A DNA stretch of 64,000 bases, from assembly GCA_026075535.2 (NCBI GenBank), contig AP026539.1, positions 7,378,001 to 7,442,000 on the forward strand, read 5' to 3'. A program made the position numbers and the translations under genes. Under the pieces are notes generated by a model that worked only from the letters and a program-made list of their open reading frames with translations, was not told the origin of the DNA and searched no databases. Positions 19,709 to 31,621 of this stretch are shown piece after piece. Each line of letters begins with the position of its first letter. Position 1 is the first letter of the stretch. This stretch comes from Tricholoma matsutake (taxonomy: Eukaryota; Basidiomycota; Agaricomycetes; Agaricales; Tricholomataceae).

Positions 19709-21038
19709 TGATGATACTCAACCCGGGAAAACCACCAAAACAGCTGATGAGGCAACCAATGATATTTGCAACAAGTCAGAGAAAGGGTGCAAGATGTTCC
19801 GAATGTTTGTGGTCCAACCTATGGGAAGATAACTAGTTGATACTAGTCATGAAGGTAGTGCTATAGGAGGCAAAGGTGTTTGGCACGGTCCGATTGAGTA
19901 TTGATCGATATCGAGGATGATCAACGAGATCAACGGTGAACAATGTTTATCGTCGATGGTTGATGTGTGAATTCTGAGGACCTTTCGATAGGTCGATAGT
20001 ATACAAAGGCTATAGCCAATGGCTATAAAGTGTTGGACTGGTTACTAGTGCTGGTGGAGTAGGGTGAGTGGTCACCTACTCCAGGTAGTCATGTGACTGG
20101 GTAGTCAGTAGCAGAGTCACATGTACATAGGCATCAGACTACAACTACGTCGTCTTGGGCATAGCTAGGGCCTAGGAGACTCGGCATGTCTCCACTGGTG
20201 ACAAGAGGATCAAAGGAGGATCGAGGATGATGATGATCGCAGAGGTTTCTCATCGATTGAGAAAACTCATAGAAACTTAGATTGTTTTAGAAGATTGATC
20301 AGATGCTTAGAGCTGTATATGAGATGATAGGTGAAGACAATTTTCTGTTTATCCAAGTAGATACTACAGAGTTTTATATGTTTTAAAAGAAACTTCCTAA
20401 AATGGTATAAGAACCATGTGTAGAACATGAGGCAAAAGATATGAGTTAAGGCACGAGGCCAAAAAGGAGACTGGAATCCAAACAAGAAAGAGATATATCA
20501 TATGATGGAAGAGTAATAAAGGGTATAGAACTGAAAAGGGACTGTCCTTTGTGTATAAACCACGCTAAGTCTTGCAATAATCTGTCCAGCGGGTTCTGTA
20601 TGCGATAGGGACTTGGAATGAGGCTGACCTACTATCAGCAGGTTTGAGCATGAGTTGAAATACCTCCTAGTGCATGGTCTTCCACCATTTAGATAATGAA
20701 GGCAGTGCCCAATATCGCTCATAGTCTCTCGATATCGATCAATGACACTCAACGATGGTCGACGATGTTCGATCGCGGTCACGGTTTGTTTGAAGTTGAT
20801 TGGGGATGTTTGATGGTCATTTAGAGGGATCTTAGGGGCTTTTGAGATAGTCCTAAGGTTGTGCGATGTGGTTTCTCGGTACAATCGATGTCGCTGGTGA
20901 TGTTTTGACGTGGTCAATATGATATCGCAATCAATAAACTGGGTTGCGCTGCGTCTGGGACATCGTAGGAGTTAGCCGATGTGATTGGAATGTGGTTAAA
21001 GTGGTGAATCAGCCTTTGAGCTGAGGAGACAACTATCA
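19709..21038 (-). repeat. Gypsy 3 LTR, 3' copy, 1330 bp
   Basis: On the minus strand it starts TGATAGTTGTCTCC and ends GAGTATCATCA. It is about 160 bp longer than the 5' copy, mainly through a 139-bp insertion at 20056-20194. Confidence 0.88.
20056..20194. mobile_element. 139-bp insertion in an LTR, flanked by CTGGT
   Basis: The insertion is absent from the 5' LTR of the same element. It is flanked by 5-bp repeats CTGGT (20051-20055, 20195-20199). Its left end folds as a hairpin (GGAGTAGG and CCTACTCC). The family is not recognised. Confidence 0.65.
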
Positions 21039-21168
21039 TCCTCCCCCTCACCGAAATTCTGACCGTCCTGGTCAGTTGAGCCAAAATAACTGGGTCATGT
21101 GACATTGTTGATTTAAGACATGTCATGGTTCGAACTTCTCTCTTTCCATTCGATCTCTTTCATCAATC

Positions 21169-22545
21169 ATGTCTATCCTTGCAGAGCTCACCATTCCTAT
21201 TCTCGATCATGTGAAATCGATGCCCGAGGCTGGCAAAGCCAAAGACCTCGACTTTGAAATCTGGGGTCAAACTTTTTGTGAGAAAATGGTGTGTTTTACC
21301 CTTTCCTTTGTTTATCTGCATCCTGATCTTGTTTGATAGGCTGAATATGACGACCTGATTGGGTCATTCAATGAGGCATGCGATGACCGTGTGCAGGTGA
21401 TGTTAGACGAGGCGATCAGTCTATTTGCACCATTTGCTCGTGAGGATTGGGTTTTGTGGGGTGGGAAGTATCTTTTTGAGGAGTATTCAAGGAAAATCGA
21501 GGGAGAGAGGCAAAGAGAGGAGGAGAGAGTCACTCAGGAGGTGGCCATCGAGGCCAAGGTGAAGAGGATCGAGGAGCGACACAACACGCTGGTCGAGGCT
21601 CATTGTGCATTCTTGGCCAAAGTCCAGGCTAAGACCATTTCGAAGGATGAGTTTTGCAATCGGACCGCCACACTCGAGGTGATGCACCTCTCGATCGATC
21701 GAGACGAGGCAGAAGAAGAAGAACCTCTGGTCGATGACCTACTGGTCATCGAGCAGATTGTCGAGAAGAGGAAGGCTGATGAGATGGACAAAGAGGAGGA
21801 TGGTGAGGATGAGCTCAATCAGGAGCCCATAGTGGCAAAGCAGGTGTGGCTAGAGGAAGGTGAGCTGATCACCTTCCATGGGCCAGTAAGTCCTCATTTT
21901 CTTTCGATATCGTTCAGACTAATCAGGCTTTCAATTTTGATCTAGTGTGATCATTGCACAGGACTGAGGACGTCTCCAGAATGCATCGTCGAGGAGGGCG
22001 CACCCAAGTGCAAGAGATGCACTCAAGGGCTGCAGGGGTGTTACTGGGAGGGAGTATCAAGGTGAGGACTCTGTTGAGGCAAGTCGAGGAAAACAGCAGG
22101 CTCTAAATGAGCTACAACGATTACTGAGGAGTCGATGGAGGTGTCGACTCCAAGACGTAGTAAGTGATTCTTCTCGATAACCAGTACGATTGCTAATCTG
22201 TATGATTACTTAGTGGTATGCATCCAGGCTATCCAGCCCATCCAAAACACGGAGGCCTCGAAAGTCGACGAGCACCCAAAATGAACGATGAAGACGAAGG
22301 GGAAATCAGCTGAGAAGGACAAGGGGAAGGGGAAGGGGAAGGCTAGAGAGCAAGAAGTCAAACCCAAGGTTGCGGGTCTGGTCGAGGGGGCGTCGATAGC
22401 GGTGGAGGACAAGATGATGCAGTCAGATGCAGCAAGACTCTGTCGTCGATATCTCGCAGAAGTGCTGGTGTGGAAGAAGCTGGAAGTAGAGGTACTAATG
22501 GAGGAAATTGAGGTGTTGGAGAGGAAGTGGGAGGAATCCCAGTAG
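21169..22545 (+). CDS. Antisense accessory ORF with Zn2Cys6-like cluster in gypsy 3
   Basis: This gene runs opposite to gag-pol, between integrase and the 3' LTR. Exon 1 (21169-21288) starts MSILAELTIPILDHVKSMP. GT-AG introns at 21289-21339 and 21886-21945 join it to a 182-codon exon and then to a cysteine-rich exon from 21946. The second exon is highly charged and probably coiled coil (KIEGERQREEERVTQEV, then an acidic stretch). The third holds six Cys with spacing CX2CX8CX8CX2CX6C, close to the fungal Zn(II)2Cys6 DNA-binding cluster. The 3' part needs at least one more intron (GTAAGTGATT at about 22159) and contains a TGA at about 22282. It ends in a Lys-rich stretch and a Glu-rich helix (LEVEVLMEEIEVLERKWEES). 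The first two joins are clear; those after 22061 are uncertain. Function is unknown. An older gene cut by deamination is the likeliest state of this copy. Confidence 0.65.
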
Positions 22546-22864
22546 CTGTTTCTTCTATTGTTTTAATTTCATCATTTTTCTTGTGTCTGAGCGAGATAAG
22601 TTTGAAATGAGAAATATCACATATGATTGAGGCCAAGAAATGTAAGATATATGCAAAAAAAAACATAGGAGAGAAAAAAGAAAAAGAAAGTAAGACAGAC
22701 GATTGATCAAAACGAGACATAGGGGACAGGCTCAGAACTCCTTCATAGCCGAAAAACCCCGTCGAGCTTGCGCGAACACATTTCAAACAATATCACGACT
22801 TGTAATAGTACACTGTTATAAAATCGAGAGTTTGTTTCAATATCACAAGTAGAAAAAAGAAAAG
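22546..22864. other. Gypsy 3 non-coding stretch
   Basis: A-rich spacer between the antisense ORF and the integrase C-terminus. No gene or structured repeat is seen. Confidence 0.5.
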
Positions 22865-24265
22865 AAAAATGGTCTATTCATCTTTGTCGAGGTCAGGAAT
22901 GCCTTTGTCGATGTCTCCATCGACATCCGATGTTGTTCAAAGTTGTTCAGGCCGACAATCATCGATATCGAAGAAGTTTGGAGGAAGGGGAATCAATTTT
23001 CGTGCTAGATAGGGTAGAACTCAGAAAGCAGCTACTGGTCAATGCAGAACTGAACCATCGAGCTCACAAAGAATATAAACGCCACCATAGTTTCATGCGA
23101 TGACAATGAGTGGGCCGAGATATTGAGCTCGCATTTTTTGATTAAGAGCTTTCTCGATCTGTGTGTTTTGCATGAGTACGAGGTCATCTTTTTCAAAATT
23201 GTAGTCTCAAATTGTTCGCTTGTGAATTTCTTCGAAGCGTTTCACAGCTTCTTGTCAAGCAGTGTAGACTCTAGAGTAGAGTACTTCGAGATTGGTCAAG
23301 TGTTTCTGTAGTGCAATAGCGTGTTGGGCAATGAGATCGGTGGAGGAGAGTATCGAATTGGGTGGTGGTTGTAGATATGTCGCTTCTGTGATGTCGAGAG
23401 GGATGAGTGGATGAGACCCTGTGATCGCAAAATAGGGTGAACAGCCCATTCGTTTTTGAACTGTTACCTGTTCTGCCCAAAAGACTGAGTAGGTCCCAAA
23501 CGACCATCAAGTTTGATCACCATCAACGGCCTTGTAGAGTGATTGTCGTATGTCGAAGTGGGCTCGTTCGACGAGGCCATTGGCACAAGAATTGTAGCCA
23601 CTTATCCGAATGTGATTGATATGATAGCGCTTCGACAAGTATTCAAGAGCAGCAAGAAATGCTGGGCCATTGTCAGTAACGATCTCATAAAGCGAGCCCC
23701 ATCGACAAATGATTTCTTCAAAGATCCAATCGCTGATGGTCTTTGCTGTTTCATTGCGAAGCATCCTGAACTCCGGCCAGTACGATATTGAACATTGACC
23801 TTGTACTATATAGCAATATCCACCAGAAGGCGGCATGTCCATTGTATCAATGTAGACTTTTCTGAATAGAGGGGCAGGTGTGGCAATGATTGGTGGAATA
23901 AGAAGATTTCGAGTCTGTTGCAACTGACAGTAATGGCACATTTGGATGTACCATGTGATATCGGCTTTCAGGTTGGGCCACCAGAATTGTAGGGCGATGT
24001 GAGACTTTGTGGCGAAGATCATTTTATGGCTGATATGGTTGTGCGATGACCAGATAATATTGATGCAACATCCTGGAATCGCAATGATCTTGTGTTCTCC
24101 ATGACGATCTTTTTGCCATAGTTTTCCGGAATCTATGAAGAACTCAGTGCAATATTGCACGAAGGTAGCGTACTCAGTGTCTGATACATTTGGGGGTCGC
24201 ACCATATCGTCTAACCATCTATGAACGAGCAGTAATTGTTCGTCTTCTTTCTTTGCTTTGTCCAA
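22865..24265 (-). pseudogene. Gypsy 3 integrase
   Basis: A 252-codon open part (23507-24265) shows the zinc-binding module (HNHISHKMIF then CHYCQ) and the DDE core. The three acidic residues lie in VYIDTMDMP, IVTDNGPAF and ANGLVERAH. The C-terminal segment continues in another frame (MGCSPYFAITGSHPLIPLDI, 23255-23449). The core is well preserved, but stops and frame changes follow. Confidence 0.9.
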
Positions 24266-24454
24266 TCAAGGTACGTCTTTGTACGAAACGTCCTCCCCCT
24301 TACTGAAATCTGAAGCTTGGGTGAAAGTGGGATACGTTGTGTGAGAGGGGAAAGGTCGAATCAAGATTGGGTTGATTTGGTGAATGAAACCATGTAGTTT
24401 GTTGATCCAGTCGCCGAATTCTTCTTCTACTTTGATATCATCGTCTTCGGTTTG

Positions 24455-25433
24455 TCAAGGACATCGTGAAAGACCGTCTGGCCCATGGTGCATACCTGCA
24501 ACATGAACTAGCATGAAGTGGAACGTTAGAATGGAAACAATCCATCGGTTGATGCTAGTGCTAGGCACAATATTGGGATTTGAGAGCATGCCTTTGATAT
24601 ACCTCGCATTGACCTCAATGATAAGGTTTCGTACCCCTATCAAATATAAATGAAGTGCACCAAGAGCTCAATATAGACCATAAAGTTCTAGTTTTGGTTG
24701 CGAGAACCGGGATTCACGGTCATTGAGTGTGATCGAGCTGAATTGACTGTAGTATCATTTTCGAGGGTTATTGTGGTTGCATTGCGCTAGGAAATAGCTG
24801 ATTGCAATGCTCGATGTATCAACTGCAAGGATGACTGGGGCATTCGAGGTATAGTCGGTTGCTTGAATCGCTGGCAAGTTTAGGAGCGCTTGCTTGAGAT
24901 CTTCTTGCGCTGCTACCTGAGATGGGCCAAATTCAAAGGGCACATCTTTTTGAGTAAGGTTGATTAGTGCAGCTGCTCGATGTGCAAAACTCTGAATAAA
25001 AATTTGACAAACTCCAATCATTCCTAAGAACACCTTAACTTCCGTGAGCATACGACATGGACCCCACTTCTGAATTTTATCGATACACGTCGGGTCAGCC
25101 ATTCAACCTTGAATATTGCATCGATGACCTAAAACGATTATTTCGGGGACACAAGCAAATAACTTTGGTCCTGAGAATGTCCCACCACAATACTTCATGC
25201 ACTGGATGATGCAATTTAGGTTCTCAAAATGCTCCCATATGAATCATCGAATGCCTGAGTTGTCGATGATCATTTCGTAAGACCCACCAATCATTCGATA
25301 TTCCGATTTTGGACCCTTCACTGGTGTGTCATTGATATAGGGGATCATAATATGAGGGACTTTGGGTTGTAAGATGAAAGTGACATCATCGTGTAGGATT
25401 GGAACTGAGTTTGTCCAACCCATCGGTAGGGTG
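24455..25433 (-). pseudogene. Gypsy 3 RNase H and RT distal part
   Basis: The connection domain reads GMIGVCQIFIQSFAHRAAAL and the RNase H start VILAVDTSSIAISYFLAQ. The RNase H end is VHVAGMHHGPDGLSRCP. The RT core just upstream contains LPMGWTNSVPILHDDVTF and MIPYINDTPVKGP. The active-site box is YIND rather than YIDD, which would disable catalysis. Confidence 0.88.
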
Positions 25434-25437
25434 ACAA

Positions 25438-26858
25438 TGATGATGCTCAACCCAGAAACCCAAACAAAACCCACAAAATGGCTTCAGATGGTATAACACG
25501 AGTCAGAGGAAGGTTGTGAGGCCCTCTAGATGTCACCTGTCAGACCGACCGTCAAATAGTCATAGAACAACTGCTTGTCGAAGCAGTTCGAGGCTAAAAG
25601 AATGTGTTTCGAGACTTTGCAATGATTTTTGAGGTGTTGCGATGATTTTCGAGATGTCGCAATATTTGTCAAAGAAGTTTTGAGAAATTTCGAGTGCACA
25701 GATATGTTCGGATGCAAGATTGGGGGACTAGATGAGTAGAAAAGGCTAATCGAGGGAAGCGAGAGTGAAAATAGTGTAATGCGAGGAATTTTGAGGAATT
25801 TTGAGGAAGTTTAGCATAAAACACCAAACTTTGGACTGAATAAGACTAAACCGAACTCTCAAATCACTGTGATCTGGGAGGAAGATGACGACTTTCTTGT
25901 TTTTCTTTGTATCTAGTACATCTTTTTATATAAAATAAAGAAAGTACCTAAAAAGGCTAGAGAACATGAGGCAAACATGTGGAAAACTCGAGGCAAAAGA
26001 CAATATAAGTATATCAGAACAATAAAGCAAGCCTAGAAGGGGTGAATATAACACATGATGAAGAAATAATAAGAAAGAATAGCTAAAACCGGACTGTCCT
26101 TGTTATAAATTGAATAAAAGATCGGAAACTGCTTTGAGCGGATTGTATGCGTGCACATGCGGTCAAAATGTGTTTGATATACGCGATATAGTGTCCCATG
26201 TGTCCAGCATGTGTCCGAAGATCGTTCGAACAAGAAATACTGTGTCCGACAATGTTTTTTGAGGTTTGATGTTGTTCGATCGCGTTCGATACGATGCTCG
26301 ACAATGCTCGACAATGCTTGACAATGTTCGATCACATTCAATATGATCCTCGACGATGTTTGACCGCGTTTGACACTCGACGATGCTCGACGATGTTCAA
26401 TCGCGTTTGATACGATGCTCGCGCTGTTCAATCGCGTTCAATACGATGCTCAACGATGTTCGACAATGCTCGACCACTTTCGATACGATGCTCAACAATG
26501 TTCGACGATGCTCGACTGCGTTTGATACGATGCTTGACAATGTTCAATGATGCTCAACCGTGTTCGATACGATGCTCGACAATGTTCAACGATGCTCGAC
26601 CGCGTTTGATACAATGCTCGACAATGTTCAACGATGCTCAACCGTGTTCGATACGATCCTCGACAATGTTTGACGATCCTCGACTGCGTTCGATACGATC
26701 CTCGACAATGTTCGACTGTGTTCAATATGAAGCTTGTGCTCAGTAGACTTGGTCGGGAGTGGTCGCGCTGCTTCTGGGACCTCGTGCGAGTTATCCGATG
26801 TGATTAGAATGTGGTCAAAATGGTGAATCAGCCTTTGAGCCAAGGAGACAACCTATCA
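25438..26858 (-). repeat. Solo LTR B in the gypsy 3 RT gene
   Basis: 1421 bp. On the minus strand it starts TGATAGGTTGTCTCC and ends GAGCATCATCA. It splits the RT motif so that TTFQTPFGALRIV and TLPMGWTN join after removal. Flanks ACAA (25434-25437) and ACGA (26859-26862) are a 4-bp duplication with one transition. It contains a 42-bp tandem repeat and differs more from LTRs A and D than they do from each other. Confidence 0.8.
26482..26733. repeat. Minisatellite, 42-bp unit
   Basis: GATACGATGCTC-like starts recur at 26482, 26524, 26566, 26608, 26650 and 26692, an exact 42-bp period. Diverged units extend left to about 26250. The unit is rich in TCGA and CGATGCTCGA. Confidence 0.9.
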
Positions 26859-28260
26859 ACGATTCGAAGTGCGCCGAATGGGGTCTGGAAAGTTGTTAGA
26901 TCTCGAGAAGATTCAGCTATGAGCTGTTCGTCGAATGCAACATATAAATCCAACATCCCACCACAAGCGCGTCCTCCAAACTGTTCAGCTAAATGCTCGG
27001 GGATTGGGACAACACCTGAGTGCTGAATCGTAACTTGGTTTAGCAGCTCGAGACTGTGGACTATTCGGAGTGATTTTGTGTCTTTCTTTGCAACACAAAA
27101 CCATCATGATTGGTATGACGAGTTCGACGACTCATAGACTCCTGCTTTGATCTTCTTTTTCAGCATTTCGCAGATCTGTTCATACAAACCAGGCAGTATG
27201 GGGATATTGCATTTGACCCAAGGAGCGTGAGGGATGACTGGGAACTCGATAGGGGGGAAGAAATCCAGTCAAAACCTTCCTCGTTCATTCTCGGTCCATG
27301 CGAATGCCACTTGCTGGTTTTGAATGAAGTCATGGATGAGATCTCGTTCTTGAGGCCATAGAAAATTGCCTGGATGATTTCGATTGATGATGTTTTTGCA
27401 TTTGAGGTTATATCGGGGAGTTGGTTTGAATATTGGAGGATGGGGATTTAGTGGTGGCATGTCTTTGAGGGGATCACCCTTGATGTGTCAAATAATTCGA
27501 AATTGATCAGGTAGTCCAGCCACGATTGGATGGGCCTTCTGTGTGACTGGTTTATATTTCTTCTTTGTCGATAAATAACTAGACTGGCAATTGCCGGAAA
27601 TAATGGAGGAATGGGAAACATACGATGAAGAAGTTTGCATAGGTATGAACACCATCGAGGCATTTCGAGGAACATGGAACTTGTCACATGCAGATAAATA
27701 TTCAGAAAGTGTTGCAGATAATTCTTCAGAGGAGTTGATTTCAGGGATATTTTCAGTGCGTTCGATAAATATAGAGGAGTCAGAAGAGTCAAACGAGATG
27801 ATGAAAGCGCACTGTTCCGAAATTTCATTCTCTAATGCTGAAAATCCTCACAAACTACTTTTCGACAACGGTGCGATCAAGGTATCGAGGGAATGGTAGC
27901 AGTCCGAGTTGAGTTAGGATCGCATATCATAATGGTTTGGGCTTCATTCCGATAGTTTCTAATGACACTTTCCATTAAGACGTTGAAAGGTCATCCGAGT
28001 AGAATATTGTAAGCCGGGTCCCGAATAACATGTATCTGCATGTATAAGGTGATTCCACCAAGATCGCAGGGCACATTGCATGCTAAACCAAGTGCTTCGT
28101 CCACAGTGCCATTGGCAGACTGCATCGGAAGTCAAATCGAGGAATCGTATGTTAGACCGAGTTCATGACAGACATCTTCGGCCATCGATATGATCAAGGA
28201 ACCGGGATCGACAACACTTTCTACCTGGTTGTTACCATGGACATCCATAATAACTGATCT
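26859..28260 (-). pseudogene. Gypsy 3 RT N-terminal part and protease
   Basis: Upstream RT sequence reads AWTENERGRF and LIHDFIQNQQVAF at 27.3 kb and the IAESSRDLTTFQTPFG segment at 26.9 kb. Protease-like sequence is VESVVDPGSLIISMAEDV (28.2 kb), a DPGS variant of the aspartic protease site, then LACNVPCDLGGITLYMQIHV and RDPAYNILLG. Several stops break the frame. Confidence 0.7.
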
Positions 28261-29549
28261 AATCAATGAAGTTTCTTTAGCGACAACAAAAGGCTGAGGG
28301 ATTTCACTGGGTCGGAGACTGCTAATATAGGTCTCATATGGGTCAGGCACAATAATCACGTCGGGACTAAACATGTTCGTCGCGTTGTTTCCAGTTTGTG
28401 GTACTCGTTTTGGTGTGACCTGTTCTCTCCATTTTGTTCGAACCTCGGGTGAAAGCGAGAGTAGTTCTTCCAATGTAAGCATGATGATCAGCATCTTCAT
28501 TGAGCGTGAAAAGATATTGTGCGTGATTTTCTCATTCTGTACTGGTGCCTGTGTCGCATACGATGGTCCATCTTTTTCCTTACCCTTCGATGCACCAGCA
28601 AAGTTCCTTTCATGTGGTGGCAAATAGGCATTTTCCCTGACCAATGCATATGGGTGTACCAAGGTTTGTGTTGGGGGTATGGTGGTCAATGACAAAGTGG
28701 TCAATGCGGGAGAAGTCAATGTCGATGCCAATGTTGGAGCCATAGTTGAAGTCAAAGGGTTGACCATTGTCAATGAAGATGTCGAGGGTGCTGGGACTGG
28801 AGCAGTAGACATCGACGATGGAGGGATGGGGGTTGTCGTGGCTGGAACCGAATTTTGAACCTCTTTGTTTGGATGCAAAAATGGTCGACCACTTCAAAGC
28901 GCAAATATTTCTCGCTTGAGAGCTGCTATTCTATCTTCAGAGTCAGCGGTCAACATCGAGTTATGATAAATGCCTTTTGTTTCTGATCCCGATGTAGAAA
29001 CTGTGTCAGACTCTGTTATCGAAGTGATCGCAGCTGAGGTTGAATTAGTCAAAGTCGAAAGTGCTGATGGTGCGATGCTGAATAAAAGTGTGGCTGCTGG
29101 GGTTGCGTCTGGGTTGCGTTTCCACCATTCATTGATGTGTTCCTTGATAAACCTGCCAGGAATACTTTGAGGGGTGAATTGTCCATTTGGAAGTATGATC
29201 TTTCCTTCTGTGTTTCGCTTACACTTTCCTTCATTCAAGTACAACTGACAAACCATAAAGTCAGGGATAAAATGTCCCGATGAACCGCAAAATATGCAAA
29301 GAAGTGCATCAATATGTGCCTGTCTGTCTGCCAAATTAGCATGAGGATTTTTAGTACCTGCGATATGCATAGTGATGGTGCTAGCAAATCATTCAAACAT
29401 TGCATTTAGATCTTCAGTTTTAATCGTAATAGTTCCGGGTGACGAGGTGACCATATTTCTGATGTTCAATGTCGAGTGCGATGAAGAGGTTGATTGGTGG
29501 ATTACTGAGTTCGATGTGTTAGAGCCTGCTAGTATGAATTTTGCTGCGT
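28132..29549 (-). pseudogene. Gypsy 3 gag, distal part with CCHC-like motif
   Basis: Two open parts (28894-29370 and 28132-28878). A zinc-binding motif CIFCGSSGHFIPDF is followed by YLNEGKCKRNTEGKIILPNG, a signature of gypsy Gag-Pol in mushroom-forming fungi as I remember it. A Pro/Ser/Thr-rich linker leads to protease. Confidence 0.82.
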
Positions 29550-30735
29550 TGATGATGCTCAACCTGGGAAAACCACCAGAACCACTGATGAGGCAATTGA
29601 TGATGTTTGCGACGAGTCAGAGGAGGGTTGCGAGACGTTCCGAAAGTTCATGGTCAAACCTCTGAGAAGATTACTAGTTAACACTAGTCATGAAGGTAGT
29701 GTTATGAGAGACAAAGGCATTTGTCATGGTCTGATCAAGTATCGATCGATATCGAGGGCGATTGACGAGATCGACAGCGAATGAGTTTTATCGTCGATGG
29801 TCGATATGTGAATTATGGGGACCTTTCGATAGGTCAATGGTATATGAAGGGTGCGGCAAACTGCTATGAAGTGTTGGAAGGGTTGCTAGAACTAATGACG
29901 AGAGGATTGAGGGAGGATTGAGGATGCGATGATTGCAGAGGTTTCTCATCGATTGAGAAAACCCGCAGAGACTTAGATTGTTTTAGAAAGTTGATCAGAT
30001 GCTTAGAACTGTATACGAGACGATATGTGAAGACAATTTCTTGTTATTTTCAAGTAGATACTACAGAGTTTTATGTGTTTTAAAGAAACTTCCTAAAATG
30101 GAATGAGAAACATGTGTAGAGCATGAGGCAAAAGATATGAGTTAAGGCACAAGGCCATAAAGGAGACTGGAATCCAAACAAGAAAGATATATATATCATA
30201 TGATGAAAGAGTAATAAAGGAAAAGAACTAAAAGAGACTGTCCTTTGTGCATAAACTGCGCTAAGTCTCGCAATAATGCGTCCAGCAGGTTCTGTGTGCA
30301 ATAGGGACTTGGAATGAAGCTGACCTATGATCAGCAGGTTTGAACACGAGTTGGAATACGTCCTAGTGCATGGTCTTCCACCATTTAGATAATGAAGGTG
30401 GCGCCCAATGTCGCTCATAGTTTCTCAATATCGATCGATGATGCTCGACAATGGTCGACAATGGTCGATCGCAGTTGTGGCTTGTTTGAAGTTGGTCGGG
30501 GATGTTCGGTGGTCATGTAGGGGAATCTTAGGGACTTTCGGGGTAGTCCTAAGGTTGTGCGATGTGGTCTTTTGATACTATCGATGTTGCTGGTGATGTT
30601 TTGATGCGGTCGATATGATATCGCGATCGATAGAGTGTGTTGCGCTGCATCTGGGACGTCGTAGGAGTTAGCCGATGTGATTAGAATGATGCTAAAGTGT
30701 TGAATCGGTCCTTGAGCCAAGAAGACGACCTATCA
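29550..30735 (-). repeat. Solo LTR C in gypsy 3 gag
   Basis: 1186 bp, with the same TGATAG and ATCATCA ends as LTRs A and D. Flanks GCGT (29546-29549) and GCAT (30736-30739) are a 4-bp duplication with one transition. Its removal joins gag segments DIHDA and AKFILAGSN. Confidence 0.85.
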
Positions 30736-30739
30736 GCAT

Positions 30740-31406
30740 CATGAATGTCATTGAGTGGATATGGATCGCCGGGATAATGGTCAGGGAATTTGAGTTCGAG
30801 TCGTCAAGCAATTTGAGTCCATAAGCCGGGTTGGAATCCTCAAACATAAGCTTGGCTTTGCTTTGCTTCCGAGATCCTATTCTTTGCTCGCAAAAAGTGA
30901 GTAATGTTGTAGAACGCACGATAATACATTCCCAGATTGTTCACATTGAATATCCCAACGCATAGCTGTTCTCCCACTAATTTGTCTATGTCTGATATGC
31001 TCCACTTGTGATCATCTTCCGAGCCAGGATAGAGTTTATGTACTGCTGTTCAAAATTTGTTGAAGGAAGTGCCTGGCTGATATTCTGGAAGCGATTCTCA
31101 GAGTTCGGAAGAGTCGATGTCGAGATAGCGACAAGCATGTTTCTTCATTAGGTTCGATTCAATGATGCCGCAGGTTGGGAACAATAATTCAAGCTCTTCA
31201 AAGTATCGTCGGAGCTCTCAAGGTTGAGTAGGGTCAAACTTCGGAGCAGTCAAATGCCCATGAGCTGGGATCACAGTTTGGGTAGTCATGAATGCGATGA
31301 CTCTAGGGGTAGGGGTTAAGACTTGTGTAAAGGATGGTAGAGGTGTCAAAGTTGTTGGAAGGATGAACGAAGAGGTTGATGATGATGATGAAGAAGTAGA
31401 TGACAA
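30740..31406 (-). pseudogene. Gypsy 3 gag, N-terminal part
   Basis: The capsid region reads LTAPKFDPTQP, ELRRYFEELELLFPTCG, KLYPGSEDDHKWSISDIDKL and FLRAKNRISEAKQSQAYV, then FPDHYPGDPYPLNDI. Stops occur after TQP and SSEL. On the minus strand it follows the primer binding site by about 200 bp. Confidence 0.82.
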
Positions 31407-31599
31407 TGTGGAAGGCGATGATATAGGTGAAGGAAATAGTCTATGATGAGTAGATTCTGCTTCGGAAACAGGAATTAGGATTTCTCCTGATTGTTTGAGA
31501 GATTCAAAGGTGTGGTGAGTATCGATACAAAGGTTTCTTGCTTGTGTTGGCCTAAGCCAAGGAAGTCGAGGTTGGTCTGATGATGAAATGATTCAGAGA

Positions 31600-31617
31600 C
31601 CCTCACGGTGGGCTCCA
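31600..31617 (-). other. Primer binding site of gypsy 3
   Basis: TGGAGCCCACCGTGAGGG on the minus strand lies four bases inside the 5' LTR end. TGG at the start fits the CCA tail of a tRNA. The tRNA was not identified. Confidence 0.65.
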
Positions 31618-31621
31618 AAAA

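Noticed and set aside
26456..26746. ORFs in the 42-bp minisatellite
   Set aside because: The 42-bp period keeps any frame open by chance; no start or context supports translation.
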